From assembly GCA_002403785.1 (NCBI GenBank), contig DHIM01000157.1, forward strand, positions 8,355 through 18,557: a stretch of DNA of 10,203 nucleotides, in the 5' to 3' direction. Under the pieces are notes generated by a model, which was given only the letters and a program-made list of their open reading frames with translations, was not told the DNA's origin and did no database searches. Source of the DNA: Clostridium sp. UBA4746. Lineage in GTDB: Bacteria > Bacillota > Clostridia > Clostridiales > Clostridiaceae. Of this stretch, positions 1 through 6,890 are shown piece after piece; the stretch's first letter is position 1; each line of letters begins with the position of its first letter. The translations under genes were made by a program, and so were the position numbers.

Positions 1-80
1 CCTACTTCCCTAGCAGCTTCCATCTTAAATTTATTTAATCCAGCCTTTGCCTGTGGAACCAATACTCTATTTTTTGACAT
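1..80 (-). CDS. Alpha/beta-type small acid-soluble spore protein (SASP), N-terminal part only
   Basis: The gene reads leftward off the window edge; only the first 26 codons are present. They begin MSKNRVLVPQAKAGLNKFK and continue MEAAREVG. This matches the start of clostridial alpha/beta SASPs: a short basic N-terminus, a VLVP-A-GLN-FK stretch, then the E-A-x-E-(V/F)G region where the germination protease GPR cuts in this family. Family members coat and protect DNA in the dormant spore core and are degraded at germination to supply amino acids. The start is well supported: ATG at 80-78 follows an AGGAGGTG ribosome site (87-94). A sigma-G-like promoter lies upstream at 103-131. The C-terminal DNA-binding motif lies outside the window, so the subtype cannot be given. 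The identification rests on only 26 residues, but they are distinctive. Confidence 0.85.
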   Translation of the reverse strand, partial: MSKNRVLVPQAKAGLNKFKMEAAREV

Positions 81-102
81 ATATATCACCTCCTGTTTAT
101 TT

Positions 103-131
103 GATAATGGTTTTCATTTGCCTTGTTATTT
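103..131 (-). promoter_or_regulatory. Candidate sigma-G (forespore) promoter of the SASP gene
   Basis: Reading the minus strand, AAATA (131-127) and CATTATC (109-103) are separated by 17 bases. They resemble the forespore sigma-G pattern (-35 GNATA, -10 CATNNTA) with one mismatch in each box. SASP genes are known sigma-G targets, which favours this reading. Against it, the predicted RNA start would be only about 16 bases before the ATG, so the ribosome site would lie almost at the RNA 5' end. Confidence 0.35.
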
Positions 132-235
132 TGTGCATTTTTATAAATAATACTCATAGTAATTAATGGTTACTTCAACATAATTAAACAAAATAGATAG
201 TCTTGATGAATTTTAATAACTGCTGCTACACAGGA

Positions 236-262
236 ATGATAAAAAAATTATTTTTTTATCAT
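236..262. repeat. Perfect A/T-rich inverted repeat, 13-bp arms, 1-nt centre
   Basis: The left arm ATGATAAAAAAAT (236-248) is exactly mirrored by ATTTTTTTATCAT (250-262) around a single T. It lies in the middle of a divergent intergenic region, so it does not sit behind any visible gene as a terminator would. It could be an operator for a dimeric regulator, a cruciform or bent-DNA element, or a leftover terminator. The symmetry is seen directly; any role is unknown. Confidence 0.6.
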
Positions 263-413
263 CTATTAATAGTTCCATTGTCACCCTGCTACTCATTTAA
301 AATGGTAAATGATATCTTATGGCTGTTTTTTACACAAATAGTTGCCGTACTCCATATTATAAGAATAAGAATTTAAAACAGTATTATTATTCAAAATGGA
401 GGGCTATTGAAAA

Positions 414-2528
414 ATGTTTAAAAAATTAAAATTAGCAACCAAAATAAGTATTTCTACGGGTTTAGTTGTGCTAATAGGTATATCTATTGCAAGTTCTATA
501 ATACTAAATAATATTCATACAAACAGTTATGATCAAGCGGCGACACTTGCGCAGACAGTCTCCAAGGGTTATTCTAATGATATTGTCGGAGATATGAATG
601 AAGCACATGCTACAGTTAATGGAATTTACAACTCGATATTATTCGCACAACAAACAGGTACTCTAAGTAGAGAAAAAGTAATAGATCAACTTAAAGCAAC
701 ATTGGAAAAAACTCCATCGTTATTAGGCGTTTACACATTGTGGGAACCAAATAAATTTGATGGTAAAGACAATGACTACATTAACAAAAAAGGATATGAT
801 GCAACCGGAAGATTCATTCCATATATTGTTAGATCAGGGAGCAGTATAAATTTAGTTCCCCTTACAGACTATACTACCGCAGGTATAGGAGACTATTACT
901 TATTACCTAAAACAACTAAGAAACCAACGTTAATAGAACCTTTTAAATATAAAATTGATGGTAAGGATATATTAATGACTTCTATAATAATACCAATTAT
1001 AGATAAATCAGGTAACTTCGTCGGAATTGTTGGTGCTGATATAGCGTTAAGTGCTTTGCAAGCAAAGGTAAACGAGGCAAGGCCTATGAGTGGATATGCA
1101 GGAATGATTACTGATAAAGGTCAACTTGTAGCTTATGGATCAGATAAAACTCTTATTACGAAAAATATTACTACTCTTGATAAAACGCAAACTGATACAG
1201 TACAAAAAATAGCTAGTGGTGAAAGCTTTACACTAAGTTCTAAAGCTTCAGATACAGGACTGATGTCATTAAAAGTTTATGAACCAATAACAACAAATTG
1301 GACGGACACTCATTGGTCTTTTGTTTCAATTATCCCGTATTCCAGCGTTTATGCACAATATAATATACTTTTAAAAATGATATTAATAGTGTTTGTTATT
1401 ATCACATTAATAGTTATTATTTTTATGTATCTACTTATTAAAAGGTCAATCAAGCCTGTTGTTGATATATCAGATCATTTAAAATTATTGGCTGATGCAG
1501 ATTTTACTAAAGAAATTCCTTGTAATTACTTACAAATGGAGGATGAAATTGGAATTTTAGCGAAATCAGTGGATAAGATGCAGAAATCAATAAGAGATAT
1601 AGTTAGGAATGTTAAAGTTGAAGTAGCAAATGTTAATAATTCAGTTAAATCTACCGGCAATACATTAAATGCATTAAATGCACAGATACAGGAAGTTTCT
1701 GCAAACACGGAACAATTAGCTGCAGGAATGCAAGAAACAGCAGCTTCCTCAGAAGAAATGAATGCATCATCTCTAGAAATAGAAAGAGCAATTACACTTA
1801 TAGCTACTGAGGCAATGAAAGGTTCAATTTCCTCCAAAGAGATTAGTACTAGGGCTAGTTTGCTAAAGTTAAGTGCAACATCCTCAAGTCAGAATGTAAA
1901 TAAAGTGTATTTATCTACTAACAAAAAATTAAAAGTGGCATTAGAGCAATCAAAGTCGGTTGAACAAATAAATAGTTTGGTAAGTGCTATATTATCAATA
2001 TCTTCACAAACCAACCTGCTTTCTCTTAACGCTGCAATAGAAGCAGCAAGAGCAGGTGAGGCTGGAAAAGGATTTTCAGTAGTAGCAGATGAAATTAGAA
2101 AATTAGCAGAAGAAACAAAGAAGACAGCAACCGAAATCCAAAATATAACTAAATCCGTAATAAATTCTGTTGATAATCTTTCTGAAAGTTCAGAGGAAAT
2201 ATTGAAATTTATTGACAATCAAATAATAAAAGATTATGGTGAGTTAGTTCAAACTGGTGAGAAGTATAGTAAGGATGCTGAGTTTATAGATAAACTTGTT
2301 TCTAACTTTAGTAATACATCAGAAGACCTAAGAGTATCCATAAAAGATGTAATGAGTGCCATAAATGGAGTAACTCTTTCTGCAACTGATGGAGCCACAG
2401 CCACAACAAACATTGCGCAAAAGGCATCGATAATTTTGGAAAAAGCAGATGAAGTTTTACAACAAACAAAAAATATAAAAGAAAGTTCAAATAATCTCAA
2501 AGAGTTAGTTTCTAAGATTAAGATATAA
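414..2528 (+). CDS. Methyl-accepting chemotaxis protein with extracellular dCache sensor
   Basis: A 704-residue transmembrane chemoreceptor that would sense a ligand outside the cell and control CheA kinase through CheW. Order: TM1 (about 10-31); a dCache-type sensor (about 35-310) with GVYTLWEPN near 105 and GDYYLLP near 160, as in many clostridial receptors; TM2 (about 320-343); HAMP (about 344-397, containing DEIGILA at 377); and a long coiled-coil signalling domain. The kinase-contact hairpin tip QTNLLSLNAAIEAARAGE starts at Q532 and is followed by GKGFSVVADEIRKLAEE. The length is usual for this architecture. No CheR/CheB docking pentapeptide is seen at the C-terminus, which ends KELVSKIKI. 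The start is supported by GGAGGG at 398-403. No other chemotaxis gene is nearby, so it is an orphan receptor transcribed alone. The ligand cannot be told from the sequence. Confidence 0.95.
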   Translation: MFKKLKLATKISISTGLVVLIGISIASSIILNNIHTNSYDQAATLAQTVSKGYSNDIVGDMNEAHATVNGIYNSILFAQQTGTLSREKVIDQLKATLEKTPSLLGVYTLWEPNKFDGKDNDYINKKGYDATGRFIPYIVRSGSSINLVPLTDYTTAGIGDYYLLPKTTKKPTLIEPFKYKIDGKDILMTSIIIPIIDKSGNFVGIVGADIALSALQAKVNEARPMSGYAGMITDKGQLVAYGSDKTLITKNITTLDKTQTDTVQKIASGESFTLSSKASDTGLMSLKVYEPITTNWTDTHWSFVSIIPYSSVYAQYNILLKMILIVFVIITLIVIIFMYLLIKRSIKPVVDISDHLKLLADADFTKEIPCNYLQMEDEIGILAKSVDKMQKSIRDIVRNVKVEVANVNNSVKSTGNTLNALNAQIQEVSANTEQLAAGMQETAASSEEMNASSLEIERAITLIATEAMKGSISSKEISTRASLLKLSATSSSQNVNKVYLSTNKKLKVALEQSKSVEQINSLVSAILSISSQTNLLSLNAAIEAARAGEAGKGFSVVADEIRKLAEETKKTATEIQNITKSVINSVDNLSESSEEILKFIDNQIIKDYGELVQTGEKYSKDAEFIDKLVSNFSNTSEDLRVSIKDVMSAINGVTLSATDGATATTNIAQKASIILEKADEVLQQTKNIKESSNNLKELVSKIKI

Positions 2529-2569
2529 TGAAAAATAGTTCAGCTTAAATCATGTAATATTAATATAAA

Positions 2570-2601
2570 AATAACCATCTTAATTTATTAAGGTGGTTAT
2601 T
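2570..2601. terminator. Shared hairpin terminator between convergent MCP and TerC genes
   Basis: A 14-bp stem (2570-2583 with 2588-2601, one G-U wobble) closes a TTTA loop. On the minus strand it is followed by TTTTTATATT, a good U-tract for the TerC transcript. On the plus strand the following run is weaker (TTATT within the stem end, then AACTTAG). It lies between the two convergent stop codons, so it probably serves both. Confidence 0.8.
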
Positions 2602-2620
2602 AACTTAGTCCTTATAAACA

Positions 2621-3301
2621 TTATATCTTATGTATTGCCTTCAAGCGTAGGCTTTTCTTTTCTGTCCTTTTTATTATTAAATGTCCATACCACAATATAG
2701 CAATGGCAAAAACCCATGGAATTATTAATGAACCGATGTGTGAAAGACCTATATATTTTATTGTTAAGTTATCTTCCAGTATCATTTTAAGAGATGTATG
2801 AGCTAATATTGCACCACCTAAATATATTACCAAAGGGTGGTTTTTCATTAAGTTTGATACAAATTGACTACCATAGAAAATTATTGGTATATTTATCAAA
2901 ATACCAATAATAACTAATGACACATTACCATCCGCTGTACTAGCTATTGCAATTACATTATCAAGACTCATACTAATGTCCGCAATAACAATTATAGCTA
3001 CCGCTTCCCAAAATTTATCCGCTTTTTTCACACTACGATCATCTTCTTGGTGAGCGGGCTTAATAAAATCCCATGTGATTTTCACTAAAATAATCCCACC
3101 AACTAATTTAATTGGTAACCACTGTATATTCATTATTTGAGTAATAACACAAGCAAATACTACTCTTAGTCCTATTGCTCCTGCTATTCCTATAAAACTA
3201 GCCTTTTCAGCATATTTAGGCGATAAGTTTTTCGTTGCTAGTGCAATAACACCAATGTTATCACCAGATAATGTTAAATCAAGTATGGTAATTTGTAGCA
3301 C
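2621..3301 (-). CDS. TerC-family integral membrane protein (probable metal-ion exporter); true N-terminus probably 10 codons upstream
   Basis: A 226-residue polytopic membrane protein by the first conventional start, GTG at 3301. It has both TerC signatures: LDLTLSGDN near the N-terminus and ADISMSLDN mid-protein, whose acidic residues are family hallmarks. Characterised bacterial TerC proteins export manganese or help load metal onto exported proteins; the specific role here is inference. The GTG start is doubtful. It leaves only about ten residues of TM1 and lacks a well-placed ribosome site. The frame stays open upstream and encodes (T)ETIIIFIIG, completing TM1. That extension begins with ACG at 3331-3329, six bases after AAGGAG (3343-3338), just where ATG would be expected. 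Either ACG (or a nearby ATA/ATT) is used, or the start has mutated. The C-terminus is basic (KRTEKKSLRLKAIHK). It stands alone, with terminators on both sides. Confidence 0.88.
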   Translation of the reverse strand: MLQITILDLTLSGDNIGVIALATKNLSPKYAEKASFIGIAGAIGLRVVFACVITQIMNIQWLPIKLVGGIILVKITWDFIKPAHQEDDRSVKKADKFWEAVAIIVIADISMSLDNVIAIASTADGNVSLVIIGILINIPIIFYGSQFVSNLMKNHPLVIYLGGAILAHTSLKMILEDNLTIKYIGLSHIGSLIIPWVFAIAILWYGHLIIKRTEKKSLRLKAIHKI

Positions 3302-3343
3302 TCCTATGATAAAAATTATTATAGTCTCCGTTTGTATCTCCTT
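3302..3343 (-). promoter_or_regulatory. Ribosome site and N-terminal extension of TerC with ACG in the start position
   Basis: AAGGAG (3343-3338) is followed after six bases by ACG GAG ACT ATA, which is in frame with TerC. The ten codons from ACG to the conventional GTG would supply the missing half of TM1 (hydrophobic IIIFIIG). The nearest in-frame stop is at 3349-3347, so no in-frame ATG, GTG or TTG is available upstream. ATG at 3350-3348 is in another frame and gives only a 23-residue peptide. Confidence 0.55.
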
Positions 3344-3369
3344 CTTTCATTTTGCATTAAATTTTTTTT

Positions 3370-3397
3370 ATTTTATCATATGCACTTCACTTGAAAA
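3370..3397 (-). promoter_or_regulatory. Candidate sigma-A promoter for TerC
   Basis: On the minus strand, TTTTCA (3397-3392) and TAAAAT (3375-3370) are 16 bases apart, matching the vegetative consensus 4/6 and 5/6. It lies between the kinase terminator and the TerC ribosome site, which suits an independent TerC transcript. In such A/T-rich DNA chance matches are common. Confidence 0.4.
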
Positions 3398-3438
3398 TAG
3401 TAATTGTCTTTATAAGATATTATATTGAGTATATATAA

Positions 3439-3464
3439 AGAACCAGCATTTAAATGCTGGTTCT
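3439..3464 (-). terminator. Perfect palindromic hairpin after the Ser/Thr kinase gene
   Basis: A perfect 26-base palindrome, AGAACCAGCATTT and its mirror, folds into about 11 bp with a TTAA loop. It starts 16 bases past the kinase stop codon. On the minus strand TTTATATATA follows, a modest U-rich tail. It should separate kinase transcription from TerC. Confidence 0.7.
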
Positions 3465-3479
3465 ATCTTTGTGTCAACT

Positions 3480-4958
3480 TTAATTTTTGGAATGATTACC
3501 CTTGGACCTTTTTTCATGCATCGCTCTGACCTTTTTTATATCTTTTCCTCTCATTACTTGTGGCGGTGTAACCTGAACTATCTTTTTTCCTTGGCTTATA
3601 ACTAAATTTATTTTGCCACCTTTTTCATAAGATGTATTTACCACAGGTGATTGACTAATAACTAAACCCTTAGCAATACTGTTACTATAATTATTTGTAA
3701 TATCACCAAGCAAAAATCCATTATTAACTACAATCTGCTTTGCAATATCTTGAGTTCTCCCTATAAGTGCTGGTACAAATTTCTTTTCAATTACAGGTGT
3801 TTTTACATCTGCTTTTGGAATGGTAGTTTTTACAACGGGAGTTGGTGCATAAGCAGACGTCCCTTTAGAAAGAAATTTCCCTAAAACAGAAGAAATAATA
3901 GCCAAAATAATTGATGCAATAATTATCATAACCTTTTTATTCTTACTGGTCTTCTTATTTACAGGTAGTACTTCTCCATCTTTTTTAATTACCGTTTTTC
4001 CAGCGACCGTTTTTTCAAAGACTTCTGCTTGACTCATAACCGTTGTGAAATCATTTTTTATATCAGAAGCTATTGCTGCTCCCGCAATCTTTGTAACATC
4101 ATCTAATTCAAATTCATTGTAGATTTTAACTTTATAATTAGAATCTTCCTTAATTGCACTTATTATATCTGCCATTTCTTTAGCCGTTTGGTATCTTTTA
4201 ATAGGTTCCTTTCGCATTGCCTTCAAGATTACCTGGTTTATATTTTCAGGTATATCAGTAATGATTTCTTTGGGCGCAGTAACAGGTTCCTGGATATGCA
4301 TCATAGCTATGGTAATAGAGCTTTCTGCATTATAAGGTACTTGCCCAGTCACCATTTCATACATCACAATACCTAATGAATATATGTCTGTTCTACAATC
4401 CACTAACTTTCCTTTTGCTTGTTCCGGAGAAAAATAGTGTACGCTACCCATAACTTTACTAGAATTGGTCACTGTTCTAGAACCTATAACTTTAGCTATC
4501 CCAAAATCCATAACCTTAACCGTGTTGTCTTCTTTTATCATAATGTTATCCGGTTTTATATCTCGATGAATTATATTGTTAATATGTGCACACTCAAGTG
4601 CTTTGGCTATTTGCAAAACTATATCTAAAGTCTTCTCTGAGCTAAGCCTACCATTTTCCTTTATTACTTGCTTCAATGTTATTCCATTAATATATTCCAT
4701 AACTATAAAATTAATATGGTTTTCTTCACCAACATCATGAACATTCACTATGTTTGGATGTGACAATTTTGCAATTGAAGTAGCTTCTCTTTTAAACCTG
4801 GAAACAAACTCTTCATCATTACTCAACTCTGCTTTTAATATCTTTACAGCGACAAATCTATTTAATAAGTGGCACTTTGCTTTATAAACAGTTCCCATGC
4901 CACCTTCGCCAATGCTCTCTAATAACTCATATCTATTTAGAAGTAATGTCCCTATCAT
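3480..4958 (-). CDS. PknB/PrkC-type Ser/Thr protein kinase with a single extracellular PASTA domain
   Basis: A 492-residue membrane kinase that would phosphorylate cytosolic proteins in response to cell-wall fragments. The Hanks kinase domain is at about 10-270, with GEGGMGTVY (18-25), catalytic K39, E58, HRDIKPDN (131-138), DFG (151-153), activation-loop T162/T164 and SPEQAKG (178). A linker, one TM (about 343-361) and one PASTA repeat (about 394-457) follow, then a basic tail ending KRSKGNHSKN. The main PrkC of Firmicutes usually has about three PASTA repeats and sits beside phosphatase prpC and rsgA. This one is shorter and alone, so it is probably a second kinase. I chose ATG 4958 because GGGAGGA (4974-4968) precedes it. 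An upstream TTG at 5054 would add 32 residues that also cover an apparent promoter. All catalytic residues are present. Confidence 0.93.
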   Translation of the reverse strand: MIGTLLLNRYELLESIGEGGMGTVYKAKCHLLNRFVAVKILKAELSNDEEFVSRFKREATSIAKLSHPNIVNVHDVGEENHINFIVMEYINGITLKQVIKENGRLSSEKTLDIVLQIAKALECAHINNIIHRDIKPDNIMIKEDNTVKVMDFGIAKVIGSRTVTNSSKVMGSVHYFSPEQAKGKLVDCRTDIYSLGIVMYEMVTGQVPYNAESSITIAMMHIQEPVTAPKEIITDIPENINQVILKAMRKEPIKRYQTAKEMADIISAIKEDSNYKVKIYNEFELDDVTKIAGAAIASDIKNDFTTVMSQAEVFEKTVAGKTVIKKDGEVLPVNKKTSKNKKVMIIIASIILAIISSVLGKFLSKGTSAYAPTPVVKTTIPKADVKTPVIEKKFVPALIGRTQDIAKQIVVNNGFLLGDITNNYSNSIAKGLVISQSPVVNTSYEKGGKINLVISQGKKIVQVTPPQVMRGKDIKKVRAMHEKRSKGNHSKN

Positions 4959-4995
4959 ATATTTTTGTCCTCCCATAAAGAATAGTAACATATAC

Positions 4996-5004
4996 ATTAT
5001 ATCA
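4996..5004 (-). promoter_or_regulatory. Extended -10 promoter just upstream of the kinase gene
   Basis: The minus strand reads TGATATAAT (5004-4996), a perfect TATAAT with the TGn extension, and has no clear -35 box. Transcription would start near 4989, giving a leader of about 30 bases that contains the GGGAGGA ribosome site. This supports the ATG at 4958 over the TTG at 5054. Confidence 0.5.
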
Positions 5005-5121
5005 TAGCTTATGAACCCATTACTTAAAGTATAATCTCCTTTTTTCTTTCCCAACTATATTAAATTCCTTGCCCCTTCAACTATATCCAATCTACGGCAA
5101 TAATGGAGAGGAACGGTCTGT

Positions 5122-5149
5122 ATTATAGTTACAATTATAATTTTGTCTC
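5122..5149 (-). promoter_or_regulatory. Second candidate sigma-A promoter upstream of the kinase
   Basis: On the minus strand GAGACA (5149-5144, 4/6 match) and a perfect TATAAT (5127-5122) are 16 bases apart. It would give the kinase a leader of about 155 bases, or a short separate RNA. No riboswitch or credible leader peptide is apparent in that stretch. Confidence 0.45.
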
Positions 5150-5188
5150 GAGTGAAAATCAAAAAACACTGCCAGTAAATGAAATTGT

Positions 5189-5218
5189 AAAGCTGTGAAA
5201 TAATTACTTCACAGCTTT
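5189..5218 (-). terminator. Hairpin terminator after the DsbA-like gene
   Basis: An 11-bp perfect stem, AAAGCTGTGAA (5189-5199) with TTCACAGCTTT (5208-5218), has an 8-base loop and lies 18 bases past the DsbA-like stop codon. The minus-strand tail (ACAATTTC) is weak, so termination may be partial. The plus-strand side is more T-rich. Confidence 0.6.
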
Positions 5219-5235
5219 TATTTATTAAATATTTT

Positions 5236-5889
5236 CTATTTCTCAAGATATTCATTAGCAAAATCCGTAGAAGAAAAAATTCTATCTAAATCATCAAAAC
5301 TACTAAAACCTTGTGACTTTTTGGTTATCTTGTTGCCTCCTACTGATATAATAGTTGGAAAGCTTGTAGCACCCATTGAGTTTGCCATGTCAAAACACTT
5401 AAAAGTCTCTCGTCTTATGTCTTCTGAGTTAAACTCTTTAACAAACTCCTCACTAGATATATTAAAACTTTCAGCTATTTCGGTGTATACCTCTAAACTA
5501 TTCATATCATTTCCATCAACAAAAAAGGAATCTTGAATTCTCTTAAGAAAGCTGAAAGCCACTTCCTTTTTTAATTTTTGGATTACAACCACTGCTTTCG
5601 CTCCGGGAAAACTATCTAGAACTATAGCTGACCCCTCTAATACATTTTTCTTATAGCCTTCTCCAAACCTCTTACCAGTTAATTTCTCTATTTCTACATT
5701 ATGACCTTTTACAAACTCACTCAAATCGCTGTTCATTTTTTTAACATTATCACCAGTCCACATTCCTCCTGGCAAAAGGTTAAAATCATAAATATCCTTA
5801 TACTTTTCTTGTATCTTTGTTATCACATCACTAGAACCATAACACCATCCACACATAGTATCCATAACGTAATATATTTTAGTTTTCAT
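5236..5889 (-). CDS. DsbA-family (FrnE-like) cytosolic thiol-disulfide oxidoreductase
   Basis: A 217-residue protein of the thioredoxin fold with the DsbA-type helical insertion. The active site CGWC (C13, C16) follows the first strand (KIYYVMD), and the cis-proline loop TSFPT (P178) precedes the last strands, as in this family. There is no signal peptide or membrane segment, so it should act in the cytoplasm, probably on protein or low-molecular-weight thiols; its partner is unknown. Length and order agree with FrnE/DsbA-like proteins, not with thioredoxin (about 105 residues). The start is clear: ATG at 5889 is preceded by GGAGGT (5903-5898). It appears monocistronic, with a terminator behind it and a divergent NlpC/P60 gene upstream. 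Only one further cysteine (C165) is present. A TTGAAT...TACATA pair upstream is too weak to call a promoter. Confidence 0.85.
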   Translation of the reverse strand: MKTKIYYVMDTMCGWCYGSSDVITKIQEKYKDIYDFNLLPGGMWTGDNVKKMNSDLSEFVKGHNVEIEKLTGKRFGEGYKKNVLEGSAIVLDSFPGAKAVVVIQKLKKEVAFSFLKRIQDSFFVDGNDMNSLEVYTEIAESFNISSEEFVKEFNSEDIRRETFKCFDMANSMGATSFPTIISVGGNKITKKSQGFSSFDDLDRIFSSTDFANEYLEK

Positions 5890-6119
5890 CGTAAATTACC
5901 TCCAATTTAAATTAATATTCTTTGAACAATCAACCATGCTTGTTTTATGTAATCACACTCTCCATTTTATTCAATAATTTTATACTTCCCTACTGAAGCT
6001 TGTTTTAACAAAACAAATAAACTATCTTCTTAATTTTTCTAAACATTTCAGAATATTATTAGAAATGCTACAGTAATTTAATATAAGGTTATTTAAAATA
6101 TTGGAGAATGGGAGGAAAT

Positions 6120-6695
6120 ATGAGAACATCTTATAATAAAAGAAATCGGCTTAGATTTTCACTAATAACATTAATTCTTGTAGTTGTAACCCTAGTATAT
6201 ATGATTTTCACCATTTTCTCAAATTTTAAAACTCCACTAAATAAAGCTGAATATATACCAAAGGGACAACAATACGATGTTTTAGTAAATGGAAATGATT
6301 TAGTATCATATTCAGATACATTCCTAGGAATGAATTACTTATGGGGTGGCACAACGCCAGCAATATCCGATGCTACTGGAAAATATATAAGTGGAGGATT
6401 TGATTGTTCTGGGTTTGTACAGTATACTTATAAACATTTCGGTATAAATCTGCCTAGAACGACCATGGACCAGGTAAATAAAGGTATTTCAATTAAGATA
6501 AATTATCTTAAGAATGGAGATTTGGTGTTTTTTATGACAAATTCAGCTCTGCCATATCAAGTATCTCATGTTGGAATATATATTGGAAACAATAAATTTA
6601 TCCATTCTCCAAAATCTGGTGATGTTATAAAAATTTCTGAATTAACCGGCTATTACAAAGAAAAATTTATTATAGGTAAAAGGATAATAAAATGA
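6120..6695 (+). CDS. Membrane-anchored NlpC/P60-family cell-wall peptidase
   Basis: A 191-residue cysteine peptidase expected to cut peptide stems of peptidoglycan outside the cell. A basic N-terminus and one hydrophobic segment (about 14-33) act as an anchor or uncleaved signal. The NlpC/P60 domain fills about 55-190: catalytic C96 in FDCSGFVQY, H150 in SHVGIYIG, and H162 in FIHSPKSG as third residue. The domain also carries YLWGG, LPRTT and NGDLVFF. No SH3, LysM or other wall-binding domain is present, so it is a minimal enzyme. I chose ATG at 6120 because GGGAGG (6110-6115) precedes it; ATG at 6108 would add four residues but has its only Shine-Dalgarno one base away. A weak promoter (TTAGAA 6059, TATAAG 6082, 17-base spacer) is possible. 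The gene diverges from the DsbA-like gene. Confidence 0.92.
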   Translation: MRTSYNKRNRLRFSLITLILVVVTLVYMIFTIFSNFKTPLNKAEYIPKGQQYDVLVNGNDLVSYSDTFLGMNYLWGGTTPAISDATGKYISGGFDCSGFVQYTYKHFGINLPRTTMDQVNKGISIKINYLKNGDLVFFMTNSALPYQVSHVGIYIGNNKFIHSPKSGDVIKISELTGYYKEKFIIGKRIIK

Positions 6696-6732
6696 TTACT
6701 GCGCTAAATTTTCATAGTCTTCTCTACCTTAA

Positions 6733-6760
6733 AAAAGTCAACTTTTTCAAGTCGACTTTT
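6733..6760 (+). terminator. Hairpin terminator after the NlpC/P60 gene
   Basis: The arms AAAAGTCAAC (6733-6742) and GTCGACTTTT (6751-6760) pair with one A-C mismatch around an 8-base loop, ending in a T-run 65 bases past the stop codon. The stem is moderate, but its place and T-tail fit a rho-independent terminator. Confidence 0.55.
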
Positions 6761-6833
6761 ATACATAAACCACAAATATATATTTTAAAGGTGCTGGGTT
6801 AGGTTCTTGAAATAACATTGGGATAAATTGCTA

Positions 6834-6880
6834 AAAGGCTATAATGGATAGTCATTAAATACCTATCCATTATAGCCTTT
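6834..6880. terminator. Strong 18-bp hairpin terminating the pspA operon (convergent side)
   Basis: A perfect 18-bp stem, AAAGGCTATAATGGATAG (6834-6851) with its mirror (6863-6880), closes an 11-base loop. It begins 10 bases beyond the PspA stop codon. On the minus strand the stem ends in a CCTTTT run, so it should stop the operon transcript. It also blocks read-through from the convergent NlpC/P60 gene. Confidence 0.82.
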
Positions 6881-6890
6881 ATAGTATTAA

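Larger units (their letters stand above)
81..413. other. Divergent intergenic region between the SASP and chemotaxis-receptor genes
   Basis: This 333-base gap holds no convincing open reading frame on either strand. Its left end has the SASP ribosome site (87-94) and sigma-G-like promoter. Its right end has the receptor's ribosome site GGAGGG (398-403). Between them is a perfect A/T palindrome at 236-262. I could not find a convincing sigma-A or flagellar sigma-D promoter for the receptor, nor a c-di-GMP riboswitch. Confidence 0.6.

Noticed and set aside
81..413. Sigma-D motility promoter or c-di-GMP riboswitch before the chemoreceptor
   Set aside because: GCCG at 344-347 has no TAAA box at the right distance and is not followed by ATA. 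No conserved riboswitch core could be found.
3344..3438. yybP-ykoY manganese riboswitch in front of TerC
   Set aside because: TerC genes often carry one, but this leader is short, almost pure A/T and lacks the conserved G/C-rich paired regions.
4959..5054. Kinase start at TTG 5054 with a 32-residue hydrophobic extension
   Set aside because: ATG 4958 has a strong GGGAGGA site and the extension covers an extended -10 promoter. PknB-type kinases normally begin a few residues before the kinase fold.
5055..5261. 68-codon minus-strand reading frame between the kinase and DsbA-like genes
   Set aside because: It overlaps the end of the DsbA-like gene and its terminator hairpin, has no ribosome site and shows no protein-like pattern.
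5937..6016. Repeated GCTTGTTTTA (about 5938 and 5998) and a 7-bp hairpin at 6000-6016 upstream of the divergent pair
   Set aside because: Short, A/T-rich and not placed at a clear promoter; expected by chance in this composition.
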